Positions 14,001 to 28,100 of a stretch of 64,000 bases of DNA are shown here, piece after piece. The notes beneath the pieces are model-generated. The model saw only the letters and a program-made list of their open reading frames with translations. It was not told the DNA's origin and did no database searches. The position numbers were made by a program, and so were the translations under genes. This DNA is from Unio delphinus (taxonomy: Eukaryota; Mollusca; Bivalvia; Unionida; Unionidae). Within the stretch, counting starts at the first letter, position 1. Every line of letters starts with the position of its first letter. Where the stretch lies: positions 13,284,001-13,348,000 of the forward strand of contig JAQISU010000022.1 of NCBI GenBank assembly GCA_029339505.1, given 5' to 3'.

Positions 14001-17000
14001 TAGATGAAAATTGTGCCAGTCTGAGTTCTAGAAAATCTTGTTATCACTACTCATACTTTGATGCAGGAGGTCATGGGTTCAAACACCAGCTGAGTCATTC
14101 ATACCAAAGACTTTAAAAAAATGGTACTTACAGCTGCCTCACTAGGTGCTTAGCATTAAGAGGTTAGTGTTAGGAATGGTCAACCTGGTGTAAGAATAAT
14201 GTGACTGGGTGGGACATCATGGTGATATGACTGAAACATTGTTAAAACCACATTAAAATCCAAATCACACATGCACACTCATACATACTTGGATGGTCAT
14301 ATAAACATGAAGTTATTACTTATGATGTCTAGCTGGTACTAAATAAAATTGATGCTGAACTGACATCCAGTATGGCTGCCATGCAGCCATCTAAACAAAA
14401 TTGTTTTCTCTCCATCTGAACAGAATGACATATTGATGTGGGGTTTTAACAATAGACTTCATGTGATGTCTAGTTAGTCCTAAATGAAAATGGTACAAAT
14501 CTGACATCCAGTATTGTCACCATGGCAGCCAGCTTGATGTCCAACATGGCCACCTTAATACCCATGGGAACCAGCTTGAAAATCATTTCATCTTTACTCC
14601 TCCTACATGGATGACATCCATTATTGTCGCCATGGCAGCCAGCTTGAAATTCTTGTTATGGCCATCACAACAGCCATTTTTAAACTATTATTACTGCTAG
14701 AAAACATATGGAAGAACTGTGAACCTGTCTAGAAATGGGTGAACAAATAATAGAGTACATATGGGTTTGGTGGTCCATAATTGGTTAATAACAAAAAGTA
14801 ATATTTTACTAAAAGTATCTTTTGAGAGCTTATCCTATCTGTAATTTAAAAAGAATGTAGAAAATATTCTATTGATGCAATTTTAGTATTTTTACAGACT
14901 TGACTTAGGAGTACTCAATAATGAAAGTAGTACATTATTCATTTGGTGCAGAATTTCAATAACATGTGTTTCATATATGCACATGTAAATTAAAAAAATG
15001 CTACAGCTCATATGGTGTTCTCCACACAAAAAAAGCTGGCACCAAGGATAGTTGTTCCTGGAGAAATAAAGATCTGATCATTAGCATCCTGAAATTTTAA
15101 GTTATCGAATTTTGAATATGATGGTGTTTCCATATGATTGCTATGGGAGTTGAATTAGTACTGTGACTCCTGTAAGGACATCTTATGATGTCTGGCTGTT
15201 GCTAAATATAGACTATGGCCAGCTTAAAAATCATAATATCACAACTCCACCTAAACAAAAAGACATATTGAAGTGGGGTTATGATGAAAAGACTTTTTAT
15301 AATGTCAATTTGGACTTGAATGAAAATGATGCAAAGGCTTCTTATGATATCTTTAAGTTGGGCTAAAGGAAAATCATGCTAAATTTACATCCAGTATGGC
15401 AGCCATATTGAAAATTCTTCTGAATGAATGTTCATATTAGCAAGGTGTTTGACTAAAATAATTCTTTTATTGTTTTCTAGATCTTAAAAATAAAATACTT
15501 GTGATCTGATGTCCAGTATGTGATCTTCTTCAAAATCTTGTTTTGTCTTAAATGGACAGTCATTTTAATATGATAGTTGGTCCTAAATGAAATTGTCAAA
15601 CCCTCAATATTGCCATCTATTTTGAAAATACTGTTATCTCGACTTCCAAATGGATGGCTGTATCAGGTAATAGACTTCTTATGATACTTAGTTGGTTCTA
15701 AATGAACATGGTGTCATCCAATATGGCTGCCATGACAAATATCTTAAAAAATCTAATTATCACTACTACCCCTGGATGGATGATCATTAAGTTGGATATT
15801 TTAACCAAATAACTTACTGTGATGCCTTCTTTGCTGAAAAGCTGGCATCCAGTATGTGCATCATATAAAGTAGAACCTGTCTTGAAAGACCACCCCTTGT
15901 GCCATAAAATTATGGTTTCTCGAGACAGGTGGTCTCTCATAACAGGTCATAACACTATACATGTATAATCATTAAATTTGTGCATTGAGAATATGGTATC
16001 AAGACAGGTGGTCTCACACAACAATGGTCTTCCAAGACTGGTTTTACTTTATTAGGATTGGGGTTGCATCTCAGATCTTGTTTTACCAGTACAGTAGAAC
16101 GTCGTTTATCCGAACGTTTATTATCCGGAGCGTCAAATATCCGGACCAGTTTTTATATCCGGACCAGTTTTTTTTTTTATCAACTACATGTACTGTACAT
16201 GTGTATGAATACATTTTCGAACAGTGCAATGCTCAACAGTTGTTTCGCGTGAGGCCAAAAGTGACGGGAAAACCCAAGGTGAGGGATATTTGGGGAATTT
16301 CAGTTGATAAGTTGACACTAATTCCCTTTTCAAGAATCTCATATTTGACGGTACTGTCTATACATTGTGACAGTGATTGATGATAACTTTAATAATCTTC
16401 AGTGATAAGCTCCCCCCCCCTTAAAAAAAACCGATGTTAAATGTTTAGGATGTCCCTCAGGGTCTATCAAAGGAGAAATGTGATCTTCATTCAATGTCAA
16501 CTTTAATGCACAATGATTGTTTCACAGAGAGTGACTGAAGTGTTAAAACCATGAAACCATCCTTGAACAGTTAAGTAAATTGGAGATGGAGGATTAATCA
16601 GCTAGGCTGGTTAATTCATTTGGCCATAAATAACATGTTGCACTCATTTGACATTTTGTTTGGGGTTTTTTAATTCCTTTTGTTAGTTTTGCTTGTTTGT
16701 TTTTGTTTGTTTTTATGGTTTAACACCATTTTTCAGCACAATATAGGCTTTACATGGCGGCCAGTATTAATGGTGGAGGAAGAACCTGGAAAACCCTAGA
16801 AAGAACCACCAACCCACGAGAAGCTACAGGCAAGCTTTCTCACATACCCACATTGGCCGAATCTGAGACTCGAACCCACACAGACAGAGGTGAAATGGCA
16901 GTGATCCGTAACAGACAGCGTTTTAGACCACTCGGCCACTTGGAGCCCCTCTTTTGTTAGTTTTAATGGCACTTTTAACTCAGTTTTGTCCAAATCATAC

Positions 17001-20000
17001 TCGTGGAATCGGAGCTAAGTCCCATTTCCAAAGACACAGGAAATTGATCCAGTCTGGCTTAGGCAGGTATGAGACTCAGGATAGCAAGCCTGAATATTAA
17101 AATCCATATACAATCCATATCCTATTAAATCCATAATTTTTGTTGAAAAAAATAATATCTTATACGTGTAGTAAAAAATAATGTATCCTGGTATGAAAGA
17201 AAATCCCAGGATCTCCCCCCCCCCCATCTCCACTTACAACCAGAAATGAAATGGTTAGTACCCAAGGTACTAAAGTCTGAGCAAATATTGCAATGGTTGA
17301 AAGTTTTCCATTGCCCTTGACCTATAAATTTGGGTAGCGCAAATTGGAGGTTTTAAAGTTGTTTCATATATTTTGTTTATAGTCATGAAAAAGGTTATAT
17401 TTTATTTTATAAAAGATGTAGAATCCAGTGCTTTTGTGGGTTTTATCAGAAGATATTTCAGAAAATAAAAGTTTTGAGTTGAAAAACATTAATATGAGCT
17501 TGGAACTTGTGCCACTGTAAAAACAAAATTTCACTTGAATGACCACTGTTATTGTACCATATTGGATTGTGTCAGAATTTATTAGTTATATTTTTCTTTT
17601 TTCAGCAGAAAAGAAGGAGAACAAAGATCCTAGTAGAAAGGTGTCTGATAAAGAAATAAACGAAAACAGCAGCCAAAAGTTAAAGCCTCCAGGACTAATA
17701 GTCAACGGATCCATACAGCAAACTGGGAACAATGAGCCAACTTCTCCAGTGTTCATGGACAGTTTTGTAAGTCCGAATAGAAATTAAAGATATATTTTCT
17801 AAATTTTCATGTTTTGTATGAATTTGTTTATTATTACAGGTTTAGGTAAAATATTTAAATTTCACACGATTCTAAAATGCAAACATTTTTCATAAAATTT
17901 CATGTACATAATTTTCCAATGCTGAAATTTCAAGCACAAAAAACAAATTGGATTTTCTGAATTAAGGGTGTACCAGAAATTTTAAGATATGAGAGATAAA
18001 ACAACTCTGTATTTTTTTTCATCCCACATATTAGCATGATGTGTTTGATGGGGAGCAAAGAGGATAACGAGCATGATCCTCTTAGTAGATTACCTCCCCT
18101 TGATAAGAATCTAAGATGCTGTAAATTTAGTTGTAAAAAATGCTTGTTAAGAGTGTCCTGTCTTTATTTTTAGTTTGGATTGTATTTACTGTCATAATTT
18201 CCCTAGGTTTTTGTTGCATAATGTAAAGATTTTATATTGGAAACACTGGAACGATATTTTGCTTGCTGTGATGATGATGATTTAATGTAGCTTGGGAATA
18301 GATGTCATACTATGCTCAGTGACATCAGAATGTAGTTTGCCTATCCTGGCACATTTCAGTCTGGTTCATTGACCATTTCATGGAGACTTTGGCGAACTTC
18401 GTAATTTGCTCGGAATTTTTATCATGTGGCAGATGGTCACCTGACCGCAATAGCCACTTGATAGGTGGCAAAATATGGCAGGTTCTTAAGAATCAGCATC
18501 AATTTTCAAACTACGTCAACATCGTTTATCGAGTTGGAAAATGCCTATTCAACAGCGATGCTGCCGCTGATATTGATGAAATTTAATATTGGAACCATCC
18601 TGTCTTATTTTTTGGAATCCCAGGGCGGATTTCAAAGCCATACGAGAGAGTAGTTTTGAGTTTTTTTACATCTGGACATGTACATGTAAGTAAGAAAACG
18701 GTGTCGAAGTAAACAAATTACATCCTAACAATCAAAGAGCAGGTTATTCAAACTGAGTATGTGCATCAGAAACGTCAATGTAATAAGTGAATTTATAATT
18801 TTGTTTTTGAAAGTCTGAATAATTTACATATTTACATGTAAATTTCAATCATTTAATTAGCTCCACTTGCTGGATTTGGAAAAAGCTGAAAATATCGGCA
18901 TCACCGGTATTTGATCTCTATAACGTTCACGGACAAGTACAAAACTATTTATCTAGTCACAATACTAATACATGTAAAATCATCAATCCATGGCAGATAA
19001 TGGAATTTAATGCCACATCCTTGATTGGAGCGATTTTCGCAACCTCTGACGATACAAGTAGCGGGTTTTTCTTAACGTTTTATCTCTGAAATATTTCTAA
19101 ACAACAATGGATGATAATTTGGTATGTACATGTACCCACCAGTGTTTGATTGACTGTAGTATAAAGTGACTCGGGAGGTTATTCGGATAATTACGGAGAA
19201 ACTCAGTTAAATTCAGTATGAAATGGTCTATTTTCCTAGGTTCTTTATGGGATTTCGGCACATGCCAAAGAAATGCTAGTACACATACACCAAGTCAGGG
19301 TTTTCTTTATTACTAATCCATGGAGACAATGGACTAAGGTTAAGCTGATATTTGGGTCCAAATTACAGTACTGAAGTAATACAATCTAAAATAGCTTTAT
19401 CTGTGAGGACATCCACAAGAAGACATTAATCAAGTACCCTTGTACATGCTATAACTGGTGTGATGTGATTTGGATTTTTGATGTAGCTGTAACAATTTTT
19501 CAGCCATATTGCCATGATGTCTACAGTGTGGCAGTTTATAGTGATGTCTAGCACTGGGGCATCATGCCACAGACATGTAGCATGATGTTCCACCCAGTCA
19601 CATTATCCAGACATCAGGCCAACCGGTCCTAACACTAACATCTTTATGCTGAATGCCTAGTGAGGCAGCTGTTAGTACCATTTTTATGTCTTTGGCATGA
19701 TTCTGCCATATATTATACACATAACCTACTGCATCCTAGGCGGACTCTTGAACCACTAGGCCACTGGTGTGGTTGCTGGAACTCGTGTTTGAACCGTAGA
19801 TGACATTGGTGCAGAGCAAGCATATTTTAAATTGTTAACCAGGCAAAGGTCTGTATTCTTTGCCTGCTATCTAGAAATAGTCACAGAGCAGGTAGCATAG
19901 AATTCTGGATCATCCTGTTGTTGAATATTTCAGGAACTTTGTTGTTTTGTTGGGGGTTTTTTACATAAAATTTTGCATAATTTTTTAATCTTTGTCGAAG

Positions 20001-23000
20001 AATGTGAAGTGCTGCATTCATATAGGATATGATGACTTAGCAGATTTGTAACATTCAACGTGGCTTGATGTTTGATACATGCAGTAAAACCTGTCTTGAA
20101 AGACCACCCCTTCTGCCCAAATAAATAATGGTCTCCCAAGACAGGTGGTCTCTCATAACAGGTTGCAAAAATATATAATTTATAAGTCTGTGCATGGAAA
20201 GTCTGGTCTCTCAAAACAGATGGTCTCTCATAGCAGTGGTCTCTCAAGACAGGTTTTACTGTATTAGATCAAATCTTTGTGGTGTTCAGTATAAACTTCT
20301 TAAAATAGAAAGGTTGCATGCCTTGAGCAGGTCATTCTAAATTATGAACCTCCCCTTTCACTCTGCTGCAAGAGAGGGATACATATTGGATGATTGATTT
20401 TAACAGCACCTTTAACACATTAATCTCTGTACTAGGAAATGGAAGTATAATGCCTTCCCAAGAACACACTGAAGCAGCTAGTATCGGCATATATTGAACC
20501 CACTAGCTTTGGATTATGAGTTAGTTGCTTCACCGGCTGGGCTGAGACTTGATGTTTTTATGCTATCCATCAATATGTTTCTCACACTTACCATGTTAAT
20601 AAGATATTTAAGAAAGAAACCAAAGAAAACTTTCGTTTTTCTTTGTGGGTATGAATACCTGATTAAGTTCAAATAACAGTGGTATTTTTTTCAATGTCAT
20701 GGGACAAGAGTACTATATATATTTGCTTAAAAGTTGAGTCAAATTGCAAAGAACAAAGATCCTGTTCTACAATAGCATTATGCACTGGCAGATCTGGGTC
20801 TATGCAGTTTGCAGTTGGACTCAACTTATAAGATAGCGTATATGGTACATGTTAATGATGTAAATGGAGGAGTGCAGGGGAGACAAGGATTTGTTCTCAA
20901 AACTAAAAAAACTTTTATTTTGTTTAACTCAGTAATGAGTCGAATAGTATAAAAGCTAGGATGGCTCAGAAGCATGGTTTATTTAGACAGAATTACATGC
21001 ATTGTTCAGTATCGCAACTTTCATGTAAAAATGTTGCTAAATCTACATTTTCTGACTGTTTATTTGGCAGTGTTAGAAAAACCATTTTTAAACTATAGAA
21101 AGGTCATTGCAGTGTCACCACAATTTGTGATTTTATAGATCATCTTGTCAGTTCAAATTAAATTAACAAATCATAACTCTTTAAATCTGACCCAGTCTGC
21201 ATTGCGAAATCTCACGCCACTGCAATAGAAGGTATAGACAGTAATTATCTTCAGAAACCATTGATTTTAAGGCAACAAATGAAATGTTGAAGATATGGGG
21301 CAAATAAATGAAATTGCAGTGAAATCACAAATCCTATACACCTCTGATTACATCTCTCCTGGCAGCATACACAAACGCTATACTAGTGAATTCTTTTGGC
21401 AGCTTTTCATTATGGAAGCCGGATGAAGTATGAGCTAAAAATTTTTAAATTAAGATGCTTTTACAGAGGTAGCAAGTTGAGTGATCTGTATTGATTAGTA
21501 ATAGGATGGCGTGTGATGAATTGGATCAGGGTTTCTAAAGACCCTTTTTTGTGTTTCAGGAAATTTAATTGAACATGCCTGTCATGTTGGTAATAACAGT
21601 GTAAGATTGATTTCCAGGAATTACCAGCAGTCATGTAGGTCTTTGATACCATTGATTGGGGGTGGTGATGATTGTTGCTGATCTTGGACAGTAGTCAATT
21701 TTCCATTAATGCATGAGGAAAAGCACATATTTGCTATTGAAACATGAATCTCAAATCACCAGATTCAGATTTTTTCTAGACCAGTCATTTACTCACATGG
21801 TTGTTTACATTCATACTTCACGCTGTAAAATAAATTTATCAAAACAAGTACAGTATATTATATCATGCATTCATCAAGATGTTACCATTTTCATTTCCAC
21901 ACAATAACTCAAGTCCTCCACCATGTACAGTTACCAAACTTTGTGGATGGCTTGCACATGGAGTAAGGAAGAACAATGTCAGTTGTAGGTTCAAAAGGTC
22001 AAAAGTCAAGATCACTGTGACTGAATGAGGATGTTTTTTTTTACATACAATAACCTGGGTTTTCCACCATCTTCAGTTACCAGACTTTACATGTGGCTTG
22101 CACTGTGGAAGTGGGGGGGGGGGGTCAAGGACAAAACTTTTGTATTTTAGAGTCAAGAAGGTCAAAGGTGTAGGTCACTGACAGAAAGAAGAAAAGATGG
22201 TTGCTGTACCATAACAAAAGTATCACATATCTGTAGTCTGTGGATGGCTGCATATTTTATGGTCAAAAGTTAGAAAGAAAAAATGGCTGCCACACAATAA
22301 CATCAAGTTACAGACAGGTCTTTTTGGACTTGATGAGAAGAAAAATAGATGATGGTTGGTGGGTGGCAGTTTGCATAGTAACTATAGTTGTAGACCACAT
22401 ACTTTGACCAGTGTTTCTTTAGAGCTTGCACTTATGGTATAGAAAATGACGAATGTTTTGGGTGCCAAAAAGGGGTTAAAGGAAAAATAAGATTAGGGTA
22501 ATATTTAAAAAATACCTGGGTCTAAAGGTCAAAATGTCACAGTTGTGGTAAGTCCAATATAATATTAATGGTTTCATGTGCATTAGCTTTAGTTCAGTAC
22601 CAAAGGTCAAGGCCTTTGAAACCTGTTGGCCAATAATCTTCCAAGTCAGTTGTATCCACTCTGTTGACCAAAGTGGTTAGATCATCTGCTTTAGATGTGA
22701 GAGGTCACAGGTTTGATCCCTGGCTGAGTTATACCAAAGACATATAAAAATGGTGCTAGTAGCCGCCTCTCTAGGTGCTTAGCATTAAGAGATTAATGTT
22801 GGTGCTGGTCAGTTTGGTGTTTGGATAATGTGACTGAGTGGGACATGATGCTATATGAACTGCCACACGGCAGCCATTTTAGCAATATGACTGAAAAGAT
22901 TTTAAAGCTATGTTAAGAATCCCAAATCATACACCCTGTTAGTGCCTGTGACAAAAATATTAAAAACTTCAGGCATGTAAGGTACCATTTATGATATTCT

Positions 23001-25080
23001 TGTTAACATTGCCACAAATACTGTATTTTATACTTGTTAAATCTTGGGCATCCATGCCCAGCTGAGAGTCATATATGAAGAATTGACATCATAACATTTT
23101 CTTTTGTACTTTGATGATAGGAATATATCAGGATTCTTTGCAATAAAATAACTGAAAGCACTTATCTAAATACACCGTGGTATAACCTTTGACCTTAGCA
23201 TGTTTTTTTTTTTGTGTGCTTCACATACCATCAGATTGAGCTATATTGATTTTGAATATAATCTGAAGCAGTCATGTCCATGCTACATTACCTTGGATTA
23301 ATTATCAACACTGCATTGAAGTTTGGGTCTGTACCATACTACATCATTTCTCCTGTTGATTTCTCAAATTGTTTTCCTAACAGTGCATCTATAATAACCT
23401 CCATGGCAGAGAGCTCTTTGGATTTGCCATTTGAAATACGTTAGATCTAACCTCATCTAAAATCTCATTGATATCAACCAAAGTTCTTTTTTTGTTTTGC
23501 AGACATGCTATTTGATTTTATTTTTCATTTCATGTTGCTTTTTTATGAAATCAGTCCATCACATAGCAAACTGTCGACTTGGAAATATTCAATCATCAGT
23601 CCATCATGTGGCACACTATGAAATTGGGAATATTGAGTCATCAGGCTGTAGTTAATTGAATTTTCGATTGATACAAAGATACTGACATTTTTGGACCTAC
23701 TGCTCAGTTCTTTCTTTGATTTTGTCATCATCAGAGAGGAATCAGATGGTGATATTCCAGAAATATATTAGGTGATAGACCCCCGATTGTTTGCAGCCCA
23801 TAGTGTTAATCATAATGAGAATGCTTTCATTTAACAGTAAAACATCAAGTTATGATTTGAAGTCTGCATTACCAGACTGAGTATATCCAACAGAAAGCTG
23901 GATAAATATAAATTTGGTCATAAAATTACACCATCATTATGTAAAATAGTTCAAAATAATGATTTCTTCAAATTATCATTTTCTTTCTTGTATTAAATAT
24001 TTTGGTCATCAAAATGTTAAAGGATACAAAGTTTCACAAAAACATTGAAGTATTTCTCTGTCGATAAGATCAGGGAAATGTGACGAAAATTGTCGTAAAA
24101 TTTGGAAAACTTTCTTACACAAAAATTGCCAAAATTTTGTAACAAAGCTTGGAATTGGCATAAACATGAGCATCAACTTATAATCTTTGAAATTTGTTTA
24201 CTTGGGTTCAAATTATTATAAAAAAAATTAATAAAGATAAAATATGTTTCATTTCATTTTTAACTACCCCAAGCAGTATGAATATTATTATCTTTGTTTT
24301 AACTGCACATTTCACCAATCAGAGGTAACAGGAGCTAAGTAAATTTCCGAAGCAGCAGCTGATCAAGTATTCTATCCATGATCACCTTTTTACCTCTGTT
24401 ATTAAGTTTGAGCCTGATTTGTTGCCAAAGAAATTTAGAGTTTAAAATTGTTTCTTCTGCATTTATCATTTTGTAAATTGTCATTTGCCAGATCACACAG
24501 CAAAAGTAATCTCTCTCGGTCAGATACACACTCATAAACACAGCATACAGATGCTCAGCTTTGAATGATATCTTTGTAGGCTGATATTATCGAGAGACTT
24601 AAGAGTTGGCACTGAATTTCACAAAACTCTCCTGACATCCAATTAAGATTTTAATAGTTAACATTTCTTTATATCCTAATTGTACCTGTGATGATTTTCC
24701 GATTGAAAGAAAGACAGATGGATGGATCAATGGATTCATTCTTATTCAATGGCACATCCATGTAACAAGAAATATCTAGTGCCTTGACATTAGGGGAGAA
24801 AACATAAGTAACTTGATGAGACACATATAGAATCCAGGTTGGTCAATGCTGGATTCCGGTTCACTATCCGCATTTTGTAATTTGGGCAATCTATCTGTAG
24901 CTGTAAAGCCATTGGGGCTCACTTAGAATTTAAAATTTTTTAGAAACATATATACAGTTGGAAGTTCTTGTTATTCATTACAGGATGGGAATGGGAAACT
25001 GTCATCGAAGTCGGCACAAAGAGATAAAAGTGTTGTTGTTAATCAAAAGAATATTAAGTAAGTTTGTGGGTTCTTTCCCC

Positions 25081-25147
<67 letters not shown>

Positions 25148-28100
25148 ACACACATACACACACAGTCATATATTCACATTTGTTTTTTTTTTATTTTGAA
25201 TATGCCATGATGGTGGTTCCTGAAACTGAAAAAGTCCATCTCTTATCAGCTGGTAACTTTATCATATCATAGTCGCTATATCATTGTCATAATTTACAGC
25301 ATGCTATAATTTGGAAAAATTCCCTGCTATAATGTTTAACATTCCTCATACAAGTCCTGCATTGTGTCGAAGTATATTAAAAATAGTTGATTTTAAACCA
25401 GCAGGGTTAGACAAAGATCACTAAATGCAGGAGTAGAAGTTTTATTTGGAATCAAAGTACATGTATTAGGGCTAATAAAATGTCTGCCATCTTGGACAAT
25501 TTTCATGATAAGTCTGTTGTGTAAAGCTGTAACAAAAGATGATTCAAATAATGACCAGCACATCTCTATCCTTGTCTTTCTAGATTAATAGAAATACATA
25601 ATTCTTTTATGAACTATTTGTAAATGAATGCAAAGAATCTTGTTAATGATAATCTGTGGCCTTTCAGAACAGAATCTGTGAAACTGCACTAGTATCATTG
25701 ATTGAGAAATGACTGAAAGCATTACATTTTTGAAAGAGAATGGCTGGTGATATTTTGATTAATTTTCATAAAGCCCAGAAAATGTTTGCATAAAAAATTG
25801 AAAATCTCTTATTGGAAGAAAGACTTGTTTACATCTTTAATTAACTTATAGATTGCAAGCATATAGTTAAATGGTCACCTTCTTGAAAGAAAAAGTATTA
25901 ATTATAGACTACCCACAGGGATCTATCCTGAGATCTCTGTTATTAATGACATACCTCGGAAAATCAGCAGTTTCGTTTCTTGCACTTATGTTTGTGCAGT
26001 GGGATCTAACTTGATTCCCCTGTTATTAGTGACTTCTTTCAAAAGAATACAAACTCAATTTTTGGCACTTCCTTCTCTGCAGATGATAATACGATGAGTC
26101 ATGTAAAACCAGACCCTTAACTGCAAAAAACTTATAAAATTTTGCTTACAGACCTGATGTATGGTGTAAGGAAAGTAGAATGATTAAAATACTTTTTAAA
26201 TGAAATCCAAACTAATTTCAACAATAAAAACAAGATTAGATAGCAACCAATGCTTTTTTTTCTTGTGCCAATTTGATTGTTAATATGACCTCTCATGTTA
26301 AAATTCATGGTGAATTTGCAGACAACAAAATAACTTGGTCTTTTCACATTAAACAATTTTCATAAAGGCTTTAATTCTCTTTTCTTACTTGGCAAACTCA
26401 GAACATTCCTTCCTAGTAAAATCAGAATATTCATTCCTAGTAAAATCAGAACATTCATTCCTACTAAAATCAGAAGTCATTCCTAGTAAAATCAGAACAG
26501 TCATTCCTACTAAAATCAGAACATTCATTCCTACTAAAATCAGAATATTCATTCCTAGTGAAATCAGAATATTCATTCCTAGTAAAATCAGAATATTCAT
26601 TCCTAGTAAAATCAGAATATTAATTCCTAGTAAAATCAGAAGTCATTCCTAGTAAAATCAGAAGTCATTCCTACTAAAATCAGAATATTCATTCCTAGTG
26701 AAATCAGAATATTCATTCCTAGTAAAATCAGAATATTCATTCCTACTAAAATCAGAACAGTCATTCCTAGTAAAATCAGAATATTAATTCCTAGTAAAAT
26801 CAGAATATTCATTCCTAGTAAAATCAGAAGTCATTCCTAGTAAAATCAGAATATTAATTCCTAGTAAAATCAGAATATTCATTCCTAGTGAAATCAGAAT
26901 ATTCATTCCTAGTAAAATCAGAAGTCATTCCTAGTAAAATCAGAACATTCATTCCTAGTGAAATCAGAATATTCATTCCTAGTAAAATCAGAAGTCATTC
27001 CTAGTGAAATCAGAAGTCATTCCTAGTAAAATCAGAATATTCTTTCCTAGTAAAATCAGAAGTCATTCCTAGTAAAATCAGAAGTCATTCCTAGTAAAAT
27101 CAGAATATTCATTCCTAGTAAAATCAGAACAGTCATTCCTAGTAAAATCAGAAGTCATTCCTAGTAAAATCAGAATATTCATTCCTAGTAAAATCAGAAG
27201 TCATTCCTAGTAAAATCAGAATATTAATTCCTAGTAAAATCAGAACATTAATTCCTAGTAAAATCAGAATATTCATTCCTAGTGAAATCAGAATATTCAT
27301 TCCTAGTAAAATCAGAACAGTCATTCCTACTAAAATCAGAACAGTCATTCCTACTAAAATCAGAACATTCATTCCGACTAAAATCAGAACATTCATTCCT
27401 ACTAAAATCAGAAGTCATTTCTAGTAAAATCAGAACAGTCATTCCTACTAAAATCAAAACATTCATTTCTACTAAAATCAGAACAGTCATTCATAGTAAA
27501 ATCAGAACATTCATTCCTACTAAAATCAGAACATTCGTTCCTACTAAAATCAGAACAGTCATTCATAGTAAAATCAGAAGTCATTCCTACTAAAATCAGA
27601 ACATTCATTCCTACTAAAATCAGAACATTCATTCCTACTAAAATCAGAACATTCGTTCCTACTAAAATCAGAACATTCGTTCCTACTAAAATCAGAACAG
27701 TCATTCATAGTCAAATCAGAACATTCATTCCTACTAAAATCAGAAGTCATTCCTAGTAAAATCAGAACAGTCATTCTACTAAAATCAGAACATTCATTCC
27801 TACTAAAATCAGAAGTCATTCCTAGTAAAATCAGAACAGTCATTCCTAGTAAAATCAGAACATTTATTCCTAGTAAAATCAGAAAATTCATTCCTATTAA
27901 AATCAGAACAGTCATTCCTAGTAAAAAAATCAGAACAGTCATTCCTAGTAAAATCAGAACATTCATTCCTAGTAAAATCAGAAGTCATTCCTAGTAAAAT
28001 CAGAATAGCCATTCCTGCTAAAATCAGAACAGTCATTCCTGCTAAAATCAGAACCGTCATTCGTAGTAAATTCAGAAAATTCATTCCTATCATATTACAG

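Larger units (their letters stand above)
3032..17605 (+). other. Intron 1 of the C1orf21-like gene (14.6 kb)
   Basis: AT-rich intron filled with repeats that are listed separately: LINE relic, two copies of an 860-bp repeat, AT microsatellite, 85-bp and 53-bp minisatellites, degenerate repeats, pogo-like MITEs and SINEs. Stretches 6400-7620, 8060-9760, 9995-10700, 10880-11600, 13230-13795 and 16400-16690 show no coding exon or element that I can name. No conserved exon was recognised on either strand. Confidence 0.7.
17767..24983 (+). other. Intron 2 of the C1orf21-like gene (7.2 kb)
   Basis: Contains two SINE-B copies, one pogo-like MITE, one palindromic element and a degenerate field at 21920-22300 with recurring 'aaggtcaaggtcactgtgac'-type text. 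18300-19250 is unusual for the window in having more CG dinucleotides but no gene I can support. 20830-21920 and 22935-24983 hold nothing recognisable. Confidence 0.65.
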
